Source of the DNA: a virus | DNA: 46,051 nt | Virus record (IMG/VR): IMGVR_UViG_3300050821_009576 | Coordinates: 1 to 46,051 of that record | Direction: 5' to 3' (one strand) | Part shown: in pieces, positions 32,432-39,383 of the stretch | Numbering within the stretch: position 1 is the stretch's first letter | Layout of the letters: each line of letters opens with the position of its first letter | Made by a program: the position numbers and the translations under genes | The notes under the pieces: model-generated | The model's input: the letters and a program-made list of their open reading frames with translations, nothing else | What the model was told of the DNA's origin: nothing | Database searches by the model: none

Positions 32432-32763
32432 CTGCGTCTACGTCTCCTTCTGAAATCAGGATTTGTTTCTAGTTTTTCTGGTCTAGGCTTTCTCATAGCT
32501 TCTTCGACAGGTACATCAACTTCTTCACCAGCTAGAATTTTCTCAATGGATTCATCGACAATCTCCATCTTCTTCTCTAAGTCAGGTAGTAATGCTGATA
32601 GAAGTGGAGAGTCTGCAAACTGTTGTCTAGCAACTTCTTTCTTAGCTTTCTGTTCTATCGCAGTAGCTAATTCTGGGTCCTCAGTTCCTGTTGACTCACG
32701 GTAACGGACCCCGGCGCATTTAAATTCATACCACCACAGGCGTCCGCGTAGGAAGATAGTCAT
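32428..32763 (-). CDS. Orphan integrase arm-type DNA-binding domain protein
   Basis: 111 residues from the ATG at 32763 (aaaggaggt, 8-nt spacing; an ATG at 32811 lies inside the HNH gene). It starts TIFLRGRLWWYEFKCAGVRY then RESTGTEDPELATAIEQKA, which is the N-terminal arm-binding domain of tyrosine recombinases (G.WY..f...G.R.reStgt.d...A). No catalytic domain follows; instead an acidic and then an Arg-run tail (FRRRRRRR). It may be a relic, or a small excisionase-like regulator. No full integrase is present in this window. Confidence 0.6.
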   Translation of the reverse strand: MTIFLRGRLWWYEFKCAGVRYRESTGTEDPELATAIEQKAKKEVARQQFADSPLLSALLPDLEKKMEIVDESIEKILAGEEVDVPVEEAMRKPRPEKLETNPDFRRRRRRR

Positions 32764-33257
32764 ATGGAATACCTCCTTTTGTTTTCTTCTTTCTGATGAC
32801 AAGAAGAACATAGAGATTGCCCGTTACTTACTTCATATCGTAGTTCTAGAAAATCTTCCCATGACTTAATATGGTGAGCGTGAATACAATACTTACTTGT
32901 GCGTCTTTTCTTACCTGATGCTAGGAACAACTTATAAAGTTCTTGGTCAGTTATACTACATTTCTGGCAGGTAAAGTTATCTCTTGTAAGAACATCTTTT
33001 CGCCATTTAAAGAATCTTGGGCATTGTCTAAGATCGGCATATTCTCCACCATTCTTTGCTAGTTTTCCTTCTAGCTGTTTTTGGTGAAATTCACGTGTTG
33101 AGTTTAGAATAGCAATATCAGGTCGTTTCTTTCCAGTTTTAGCTTCTGATATTTTACGAGCAATTTCTAGTTTTTCTTTTTCCGTCTTATTTTTCTTAAC
33201 CTCAGACATCAACTTTCTTGTTTCTTCTGATAGTTTGGATCCTTTTGGCCTACTCAT
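32760..33257 (-). CDS. HNH homing endonuclease with NUMOD3-like N-terminus
   Basis: 165 residues. N-terminal helical DNA-binding modules (KLSEETRKLMSEVKKNK, KISEAKTGKKRPD) precede an HNH core: RDNFTCQKC, then CIHAHHIKSWEDFLELRYE, and NGQSLCSSCHQKE. Two CxxC pairs, the HH and N-x-x-x-L-C-S-S-C-H pattern complete the HNH site. ATG overlaps the stop of the previous gene (ATGA), so it sits within the operon rather than interrupting a gene. Probably a mobile homing endonuclease. Confidence 0.85.
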   Translation of the reverse strand: MSRPKGSKLSEETRKLMSEVKKNKTEKEKLEIARKISEAKTGKKRPDIAILNSTREFHQKQLEGKLAKNGGEYADLRQCPRFFKWRKDVLTRDNFTCQKCSITDQELYKLFLASGKKRRTSKYCIHAHHIKSWEDFLELRYEVSNGQSLCSSCHQKEENKRRYSI

Positions 33258-33718
33258 CTTATTAGGTTCCCTTCTTTATCATAGGCCCTAGGTTGGTGAA
33301 TTAGATCTTCCTTTACAAGCCAGTCGATTGTTTTCTGCCAATCACCTCCATCATCAGGTGGAAAGTGTGAAGTAAATACTGCTCTTGGTGGTTTAACTCC
33401 ACCAAAATGCTCAAGAGCCTTCAAGATCATCTCCTCCATTGTTTCTTGAAACTTTGCGACTCTTTCCGCACGGCTCTTCTTCTGTTCTTCGTCTTTCAGT
33501 TCGATTGTATACCAACTACCACCATCCGTGTAGCGATATCTAAACTTACAGGAGATATTACCTGAGTCTCGTTCTTCAACTATGAAAGCTCGGAAGAAGG
33601 CTTCACCAGCTTTACTGCTCATCGCTTGAGCAACTTCATCATTAAGGGCCATCAGGCAGATTAGCTTTTGCTTATTAGCAATCCAACCTGTTCTGCTTTC
33701 ATCAATATCTTTACCCAT
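33254..33718 (-). CDS. Hypothetical protein
   Basis: 154 residues. Mixed alpha/beta with GEAFFRAFIVEERDSGNISC, FRYRYTDGGSWYTIELKDE and a C-terminal HFPPDDGGDWQKTIDWLV. taggag SD before ATG. Directly downstream of the AAA+ gene (9-bp gap), so it may work with it. Function unknown. Confidence 0.5.
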   Translation of the reverse strand: MGKDIDESRTGWIANKQKLICLMALNDEVAQAMSSKAGEAFFRAFIVEERDSGNISCKFRYRYTDGGSWYTIELKDEEQKKSRAERVAKFQETMEEMILKALEHFGGVKPPRAVFTSHFPPDDGGDWQKTIDWLVKEDLIHQPRAYDKEGNLIR

Positions 33719-33727
33719 TGTCTTCTC

Positions 33728-35284
33728 CTAAGCCTGACCTATGTCAAATCTTCTAGTAATCGCTTGAGCAACTTGACCTTCAATCTTTTCAAGTTTCTCA
33801 TCTTTATAGATATACTTTCCTGGTGTGCTAGCCGAGATAAATCTCCCGCTTGCTTCTCGACGGAGTTTATCAATTGACTCCTTAGCGCTTTCACAAACTG
33901 GAACTATGTAACTTGCGGCCTCAACAAGTGAAATGTTCAACCTATAAGATAGATTACAACAATTTCTGATCTCCGCACCTGTCCAACCTTCATCGTTGGG
34001 AACATAAACGTCAATAGCATCGTGAGCTGTAAGATAAGCTCTGTCAAGTAATCCATACTTCTTCAAGTAAAGCGGCCAGATGCTAATTCGTTCTTCCTTA
34101 GAAGGGAGGTCAAAGAAGAATGTACCAAAGGAAAATCTACGTCGGAGTTCAGGTGGGAGTGAAGTAATTGAATTACAAGTCGCGATACATAGGACCTTTC
34201 CACCAGAGACTGCATCTACAACCTTCAACGCATTGCGGAGGTTTTTAGTAGAGTTACCTACAAGACTATCTTTCATCGCTGAGAAGTTAAACTGGATGCA
34301 CAAGATCCCACCTATTGTAGCAGCAACCTTAGCAATTAAGGATTTACCAGCTCCAGGTGGTCCAATTGCGATAACACCAGTAACCTCATTGTCTTCCATA
34401 TAGGAGAGTTGCTCTCCCATCATTTCCTGAGAAGTACCAGATGTATCTGTAGTACCACCTGAGGTACCCATAACTTTTTCAACTTCATCAATGAATAAGA
34501 TGACGTTTGGTGGTTCATTACCAGTCATCAACTTTGTTAAGAAGGATTTTATGTTTTCTAGACCACCAACATCAGCAAGTGTCTCTGACCCTTTCCAGAC
34601 ACTTAATCCAGGCTGCGCCTCAATTGTTTTCCGCTTTCGTTCCCACATGTTATCAAGGTCAATACCAGTCTTTGTTAAGGACATAGCTGTAACTTGTTCA
34701 GCTGAAAAAGCGGAGAGACCAACTAATGACTCAACTGCTTTATTGAATTTATCTGGTTCCTCATTAAGGCCAGCATCTTCATAAGTTTTCTGGATAAGTT
34801 TTCCTAACTCCTCACGAGTTGGTAAAGGTTCATCTAGAATCAAGATATCCTGAGTCAATTCAGTTGGTAGTTTGAGATTTGGAGTGAGCAGAATTAAGGT
34901 TCTTCCATCCTGCTTAAAAGTGTCTCGTAGATTCCAGATGGCCTGGATAACTGATTCGTTCTTCGTGGTTATGTACAACTGAGCATTGTGAAAGAATAAA
35001 ATCGACCTAGCTGGAAGTTTTTGTGCTTCTAGTAGGGCTTCAGTTGGATTAGTGATCATGGAGTAGTCAATATCTGAATTCTTCTTGATAGCAGCTACAC
35101 CTGCGTCATTTATTGGAAGAATCCCACGAACAATATCCCATGAAAGTAAGGGAGCACCATTTGTTATTGGTACTATGTTTTTGATTGTTGATGCTGGATC
35201 TGGGGTCTGAACGGCGATTATAGGCGTTGACACTCTTCGTGCTGCCTTTATGCTTTTGATGAATGTAGATTCTACCTTCTCCAT
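33728..35284 (-). CDS. Ycf46-like AAA+ ATPase with Walker B segment placed before Walker A
   Basis: 518 residues from ATG 35284 (an in-frame TTG at 35293 is an alternative). The N-terminal half follows Ycf46-type proteins: a RecA-like part with LLSWDIVRGI, SILFFHNAQLY, then RTLILLTPNLKLPTELT and DVGGLENIKSFL. The order of the ATPase motifs is unusual: a Walker B-like VILFIDEVEKVMG with GTSQEMMGEQLSYM comes first (about 261-290), then Walker A GPPGAGKS (about 308-315), then a sensor-1/arginine-finger section CIATCNS and LPPELRRRF, FFFDLPS. In standard AAA+ proteins Walker A precedes Walker B. Substrate and role are unknown. Confidence 0.75.
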   Translation of the reverse strand: MEKVESTFIKSIKAARRVSTPIIAVQTPDPASTIKNIVPITNGAPLLSWDIVRGILPINDAGVAAIKKNSDIDYSMITNPTEALLEAQKLPARSILFFHNAQLYITTKNESVIQAIWNLRDTFKQDGRTLILLTPNLKLPTELTQDILILDEPLPTREELGKLIQKTYEDAGLNEEPDKFNKAVESLVGLSAFSAEQVTAMSLTKTGIDLDNMWERKRKTIEAQPGLSVWKGSETLADVGGLENIKSFLTKLMTGNEPPNVILFIDEVEKVMGTSGGTTDTSGTSQEMMGEQLSYMEDNEVTGVIAIGPPGAGKSLIAKVAATIGGILCIQFNFSAMKDSLVGNSTKNLRNALKVVDAVSGGKVLCIATCNSITSLPPELRRRFSFGTFFFDLPSKEERISIWPLYLKKYGLLDRAYLTAHDAIDVYVPNDEGWTGAEIRNCCNLSYRLNISLVEAASYIVPVCESAKESIDKLRREASGRFISASTPGKYIYKDEKLEKIEGQVAQAITRRFDIGQA

Positions 35285-35306
35285 TTGGTTCAACTTTCTT
35301 TCTAGT

Positions 35307-35726
35307 CTATTTATATTTACATGCCCAAGCCGCTAACTCTCTCCTTAGGCGTTCATCTTCTTTGCTGTGGTGTTTAGCGCAATAGAGAGTGGCTAATGTT
35401 GGATCATACAGGATGTTTATATCCTGCTCATACATCTTCTTAAAGAATTGTCCAGGTAGTAGGTGGTGAACATCTAAGTTTGTTGTGATTAAACATCCAA
35501 GTTCTTGACATTTGTTCTTTTTTCTGACAATAGCTTGAAACTTATAGTAAGGAGCACACTGTCTAGGATGCTTATACGATATGCCATTTCTAGGTCCTTT
35601 AGGTCCTAGCCTTTGTGCAATTTCTTTTTCTTGTTCCTCAGATCTATTTTGATGTACTTCCTTCATTCTTTTTGAATGCTGTTGTTTAAATTCTTCTGGT
35701 CTCTTCTTACCTTTGGGCCAAGGCAT
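35307..35726 (-). CDS. HNH endonuclease-like protein
   Basis: 139 residues. Basic N-terminus (KGKKRPEEFKQQHSKRMKEV) like NUMOD3 modules, then a ROK-like linker and an HNH-type core: NKCQELGC, LDVHHLLPGQFF, then LATLYCAKHHSKED. The HH, N/D and H residues fit HNH enzymes, with an odd Cys spacing. It begins near promoter C and precedes the AAA+ gene. Likely a second free-standing homing endonuclease in this operon; activity not certain. Confidence 0.7.
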   Translation of the reverse strand: MPWPKGKKRPEEFKQQHSKRMKEVHQNRSEEQEKEIAQRLGPKGPRNGISYKHPRQCAPYYKFQAIVRKKNKCQELGCLITTNLDVHHLLPGQFFKKMYEQDINILYDPTLATLYCAKHHSKEDERLRRELAAWACKYK

Positions 35727-35779
35727 CTTCTTCTTTTCCCCTCCTCCTTTGTTTTAATTTTTTATTTATCCTTATTATT

Positions 35780-35808
35780 ATTATATAAAATTCTAATAGT
35801 AAACGCAA
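35780..35808 (-). promoter_or_regulatory. Sigma70-type promoter C
   Basis: Minus strand: TTGCGT (35808-35803), 17-bp spacer, TATAAT (35785-35780). Third copy of the shared module. A 7-bp hairpin GAGAAAT/ATTTCTC (35809-35827) abuts the -35 box. Drives the genes from 35726 leftward (HNH, AAA+, and others). Confidence 0.8.
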
Positions 35809-35827
35809 GAGAAATATAAAATTTCTC
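35809..35827 (-). terminator. Hairpin upstream of promoter C
   Basis: Stem GAGAAAT (35809-35815) and ATTTCTC (35821-35827), loop of 5 nt, next to the -35 box and 11 bp after the DnaB stop. May be a terminator for the upstream operon or an operator for promoter C. Confidence 0.35.
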
Positions 35828-35837
35828 AAAGAAGTTT

Positions 35838-37178
35838 TTAGTCTTCTGTTCTAAGATTTTTGACTAAGACGCTATCTAGTGAGAACTGACCAATAGCATA
35901 AGATTGAGAATTCAAGATAATGACTTTATCAGCTTCATCTCTGTATTTAGCAACTAAAAGTCTACACAAACCAACTTCCTTTTCTTGTGTTGTTTGGTTG
36001 TGAGTATAGAGTGCATCTACAGTTCCAGCTATACTCCAATCCTCAGAAATATCGCCTTCATCAATCAACTTTGAATCCTTAGCTGGTCTATTCGACTGAG
36101 CGGAGCAAATTAAAGCTGTATTTCTTTCAACTGCTAATCCTCGAAGGCCAATCCATAATCGTCCAAGTGAGATGCGTAAGTTATTAGCATCAACGGCCAT
36201 ATTATGAGGAGCATCAAGAATAATCTGATCTGGTATGAAACTATAATCTTTGTCAAGTCTATCTAGAAGAAGTTGAAGATCAGTAAGTGAGAACATCCCT
36301 GTTGGATATTCTTTGATGAGGACTCGTGGCCAAGATAAAGCTGATCCTAGACGTCTTAATATTTCTTCACGTCTTTCAACAACAGAGCTTCTAACAATTG
36401 TTCTGTAGTCGATGACACCATTTGAAAAGAAAGCTACACGGACTTCTTTTGCTTCATATTTACTCAGTGAGAACAATGCCTGAACAAGTCTTCCAGCAAA
36501 TTTTTCTTGACTTAATTCTAGTGTAATTACAAGTGTGGTCTTTCCATATTGAATCCCAGCCTTTGTTTCATTGACCATTGCCCAGGTCTTCCCTCTTCCT
36601 GTTGAAGCCATCCAGCAGGCAATAGTCTTTCTTTGTGGGATTAAGTTCAACTTATCAATAGCTTCAACACCAGAAGAAAAGAATTCTTCAATAGTGTTGT
36701 CACTATTACGAAGCATAGCAATTGGATCACTTAGCCAAATGCCTGGGTCTTCTATCTTAGTTAGTTTACGTTGTCTAGTTAGTTCTTTCTTAGCAAACTC
36801 AACATCACCACGAGCAACTGCTTCCATAGCTGATGTTGCTGCTTGGTTTATTTGCTCAGCTTCTTCCCATGTGTTTAACTCAGATAGGACGAATTCAGGT
36901 TGTAGAGTAGCGTATTGTTCAGGAAGACTATCTAGAATCTTACCTAAGAGTATACCTTCATCACCCCTGCGTAAATCATTTTCTAGAAGAAGTTCTAACT
37001 GATCACCAGGTGGGAGACGATATTCTTCTATGTAAGCAATTGCCGCTTTTGCAATCTTTTGATTAACTCGTCCTTGGAACAAGTTTGGGTCAACACGTGA
37101 AGCTAAGAACAAACAATTCTTTTCATCATAACATAGAAGTGCAAGGATTGCTTGGCCAAGAGCACTAGCAGATATCAC
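35838..37178 (-). CDS. DnaB-like replicative helicase
   Basis: 446 residues, GTG start overlapping the QueE stop (GTGA). N-terminal DnaB-like helical domain (QAILALLCYDEKNCLF, VDPNLFQGRVNQKIAKAAI). The RecA-type domain has Walker A ASTGRGKT (191-198), LVITLELSQEKFAGRLVQAL, which is the DnaB 'SlEms...l..R' motif, Walker B IILDAPHNM, and a SAQSNRPAKD sensor. The Walker B Asp followed by Ala-Pro-His is diverged from the usual D-x-x-Q. It unwinds DNA at the phage fork. Confidence 0.8.
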   Translation of the reverse strand: MISASALGQAILALLCYDEKNCLFLASRVDPNLFQGRVNQKIAKAAIAYIEEYRLPPGDQLELLLENDLRRGDEGILLGKILDSLPEQYATLQPEFVLSELNTWEEAEQINQAATSAMEAVARGDVEFAKKELTRQRKLTKIEDPGIWLSDPIAMLRNSDNTIEEFFSSGVEAIDKLNLIPQRKTIACWMASTGRGKTWAMVNETKAGIQYGKTTLVITLELSQEKFAGRLVQALFSLSKYEAKEVRVAFFSNGVIDYRTIVRSSVVERREEILRRLGSALSWPRVLIKEYPTGMFSLTDLQLLLDRLDKDYSFIPDQIILDAPHNMAVDANNLRISLGRLWIGLRGLAVERNTALICSAQSNRPAKDSKLIDEGDISEDWSIAGTVDALYTHNQTTQEKEVGLCRLLVAKYRDEADKVIILNSQSYAIGQFSLDSVLVKNLRTED

Positions 37179-37897
37179 CGAACCCCCAGGATTTTGTGGA
37201 TTTGTAGAGAAATCCTAATTTCGGGATGCTCCTTGGCGATTTCTGAACATATACCAGCATTTACTGGGTTGATTGAATCAACATCGTTGATTGGTGAAAT
37301 CCAAACTTTATGTGAGTTTTTGCGGACACTCTCGGGAAGTTTACTCCACGAAAATTCATTATCAACAAGGATCCGAATTTCATCTCCTAATTGAGCAAAC
37401 ATATCGTTGAAAGGAAACTTGGGACTAACGACTACCCAATCTATGTATGAAACTGAGTCGTAGTATAATGTTGTTCCTGAAGTCTCAAGATGAGTTAGAA
37501 AACCCTCTTCTTTCAAAAACTTGAGCAAGGGAGTGAGATTGTGCATCATTGGCTCGCCACCCGTAATACAAATCCACTTACAGTCTGTAGTCAATTTCCT
37601 AATTTCTTCTACAATTTTAATTGTAGTCATACTCATCTTCTTGCGATAGTCTGTATCACAAGGAAATTTACGACCATCCCAAGTTGTACATTCTGTCTGA
37701 AAGACTTTCAAATCATTCTCAGACTTGTATGTAGTAGTGTAAGGCTTACCAACTGTACAACCTGCAAGCCGTACAAATACCATTGGCATACCAGACTGAG
37801 CACCTTCACCCTGGATGCTGTAGAAAATCTCTGAGACAGGATAGAAAAGTCCAACCTCAATAGGTTTTGTTATTTCTACTTCCATTGTTTCAGTCAT
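37175..37897 (-). CDS. queE: 7-carboxy-7-deazaguanine synthase-like radical SAM enzyme
   Basis: 240 residues. Start SEIFYSIQGEGAQSG, then FVRLAGC and the GGEPMM motif (SAM binding), are clear QueE features. The three Cys for the 4Fe-4S cluster look spread apart: Cys47 in LAGCTVGK, Cys70 in TECTTWDGR, Cys80 in FPCDTDY, giving C-x22-C-x9-C instead of a compact C-x3-C-x2-C. Similar spreads occur in some phage QueE proteins. Acts in 7-deazaguanine synthesis, after QueD. It precedes DnaB with overlapping stop/start. Confidence 0.85.
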   Translation of the reverse strand: MTETMEVEITKPIEVGLFYPVSEIFYSIQGEGAQSGMPMVFVRLAGCTVGKPYTTTYKSENDLKVFQTECTTWDGRKFPCDTDYRKKMSMTTIKIVEEIRKLTTDCKWICITGGEPMMHNLTPLLKFLKEEGFLTHLETSGTTLYYDSVSYIDWVVVSPKFPFNDMFAQLGDEIRILVDNEFSWSKLPESVRKNSHKVWISPINDVDSINPVNAGICSEIAKEHPEIRISLQIHKILGVR

Positions 37898-37914
37898 TTG
37901 TCAAACTCCTAACT

Positions 37915-38220
37915 TTAGTTGAATGGAATTGCCATGGTCTCAGGTTCAGGATTTACATCTGGATGAGCTGCATAATACTCATCGAGAATGCTAAGAGCGT
38001 TTTGAAGTGCTTCACGGAAATCTCTCTTGCCCCAGAAGGTAATAGCTGCTGAGTCATCATCACCTGGACGGTGAATAAAAGGGCCTTTTACGTTCACACC
38101 TTCATGGGTTACTGGAAGCTCAAGGTAGAAGCGTATTCCGACAAAGTGACCTTCAGCATTTTTCTTTTCGACTAGTTCGATGCGGTCAGTTATTTCTTCT
38201 GCGTAGACATTGACTCTCAT
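37915..38220 (-). CDS. Conserved hypothetical between queE and queD
   Basis: 101 residues. VNVYAEEITDRIELVEKKN, RFYLELPVTHEGVNV, GPFIHRPGDDDSAAITFWG make up a conserved-looking block. I recall similar small proteins next to deazaguanine genes in phages. taggag SD before ATG. Being flanked by QueD and QueE suggests a linked role in nucleotide modification, but its function is unknown. Confidence 0.5.
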   Translation of the reverse strand: MRVNVYAEEITDRIELVEKKNAEGHFVGIRFYLELPVTHEGVNVKGPFIHRPGDDDSAAITFWGKRDFREALQNALSILDEYYAAHPDVNPEPETMAIPFN

Positions 38221-38221
38221 C

Positions 38222-38803
38222 TCAATCTCCTACTTGGTTATGGTCGTAGATAGCTTGCTTCTCAGCATTACATTCTTCAATAGGCTTACCACAACATTCA
38301 CATAGAACTGGTTTGTAAGCAAGTGGTGGATTCTCCCAAGCAACCATAACTGACTTTAAAGTTGCTGAGGCAGAACATTTTCTAGTCTCCTCTACTTTTA
38401 CAGAGACTAATTGGGCTCCAGTTCCTTTGAGTTGTTGCGGACCAATTACTTCAAGTAAGTATGATGCCATGTTTTCTGCTGTTGGATTAAAAGGAACAAA
38501 GACGATGCCTAAGTCCTCATCATTGATTGTTGGGGCAGTAGCTAGTAAACGAACAAACGGACTATTATCTTTGTTCCACAACAAAAACTTGTGGTCCCAG
38601 TTTTCTTCTAACCACTGGCAGAGTAGTTTATTAATTGTACCAAAATCAAGAACACGACCAACCAAATCTAAGTCACCGGCGATAATGAAGGTTACACGAT
38701 AATTATGCCCATGTAGATAAGCACACTTGTTTTCATGACCATGTACTCGATGGCCTGCGGAGAAATCATGATAGCGAGTTGCGTTTCTAATTGTTTTTTC
38801 CAC
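38222..38803 (-). CDS. queD: 6-carboxytetrahydropterin synthase homologue
   Basis: 193 residues from the GTG at 38803 (ggagg 6 nt upstream; an in-frame TTG at 38809 abuts the SD). Zinc ligands His18 (SAGHRV), His31 and His33 (HGHNY), and the catalytic Cys27 in NKCAYLHGH, are in the QueD arrangement. The mid part has RVLDFGTINKLL and later SVKVEETRKCSA. An extra C-terminal segment with CECCGKPIEEC may bind zinc. Makes the QueE substrate. It overlaps the 38787 gene by 17 bp. Confidence 0.85.
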   Translation of the reverse strand: MEKTIRNATRYHDFSAGHRVHGHENKCAYLHGHNYRVTFIIAGDLDLVGRVLDFGTINKLLCQWLEENWDHKFLLWNKDNSPFVRLLATAPTINDEDLGIVFVPFNPTAENMASYLLEVIGPQQLKGTGAQLVSVKVEETRKCSASATLKSVMVAWENPPLAYKPVLCECCGKPIEECNAEKQAIYDHNQVGD

Positions 38804-39047
38804 CCTCAACCTCCAACTTAGTTACTCTGTCATGTACACCGTGGATGGTATTCAATAGTGTAGTTATCTGATTCTCTGTTCTTTCACTCAGATGATCTAT
38901 TTTGTCACTTAAACGATCACCTAAGTTATTCGTACGACTACCCAAACCATCTATACGACTTATAAGAAACAAGATGATAGTCAAAGCTCCAGCAAAAACT
39001 GAACCAAAGATCGAAGCTAAAATTGTTGCGAATTGCCACGGTTGCAT
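38787..39047 (-). CDS. Small membrane-anchored coiled-coil protein
   Basis: 86 residues. One hydrophobic segment (ATILASIFGSVFAGALTIIL) near the N-terminus and a helical, charged tail (SDKIDHLSERTENQITTLL, THGVHDRVTKLEV-like). Resembles small phage XhlA/holin-accessory type proteins in layout but reversed in order. Overlaps QueD by 17 bp. Function unknown. Confidence 0.5.
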   Translation of the reverse strand: MQPWQFATILASIFGSVFAGALTIILFLISRIDGLGSRTNNLGDRLSDKIDHLSERTENQITTLLNTIHGVHDRVTKLEVEGGKNN

Positions 39048-39065
39048 TTGCCCGCCTCTATTAAA

Positions 39066-39383
39066 TTATACTTTACTAGAATACTTTTCCACCACCCTAG
39101 TTAGAGCCTTGTCAATTTTCTGCTTATCAAGTTCAGTATACTTCTCCAAGTTTTCAATAATTACAATCTCATCTACAAGTTTTGTAAGAGCAGCCGAGAC
39201 TAGAGTTATTGAAGTTGTTAAGACAATCATAGGTTTATCTAGTAGGATAGCGGCGCCAACCTCCAAACAGATTTTTGAATCTAACGGTTTGTCAGGAAGT
39301 AGAATCATCATAACTCTACTTTTTACCATTGTAGGAATTACTACCTTTTGGAAGTGTTCTAGATAAGGATTCAACCTATTCAC
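39066..39383 (-). CDS. Small Rossmann-like protein (possible nucleoside deoxyribosyltransferase-like)
   Basis: 105 residues; GTG start at 39383 overlaps the SbcC-like stop. The fold pattern is alternating: SRVMMILLPDKPLDSKICLE, VGAAILLDKPMIVLT, then LVDEIVIIENL. 'LEvG.A.lldKP.ivl' is seen in short nucleoside 2-deoxyribosyltransferase/SLOG-like proteins. Catalytic residues are not certain. Its neighbours are nucleotide-modification and recombination genes. Confidence 0.45.
   Translation of the reverse strand: MNRLNPYLEHFQKVVIPTMVKSRVMMILLPDKPLDSKICLEVGAAILLDKPMIVLTTSITLVSAALTKLVDEIVIIENLEKYTELDKQKIDKALTRVVEKYSSKV

Noticed and set aside
32428-32763. Integrase implying a temperate phage
   Set aside because: Only the arm-binding domain is present; no catalytic R-H-R-Y region or att sites were seen.
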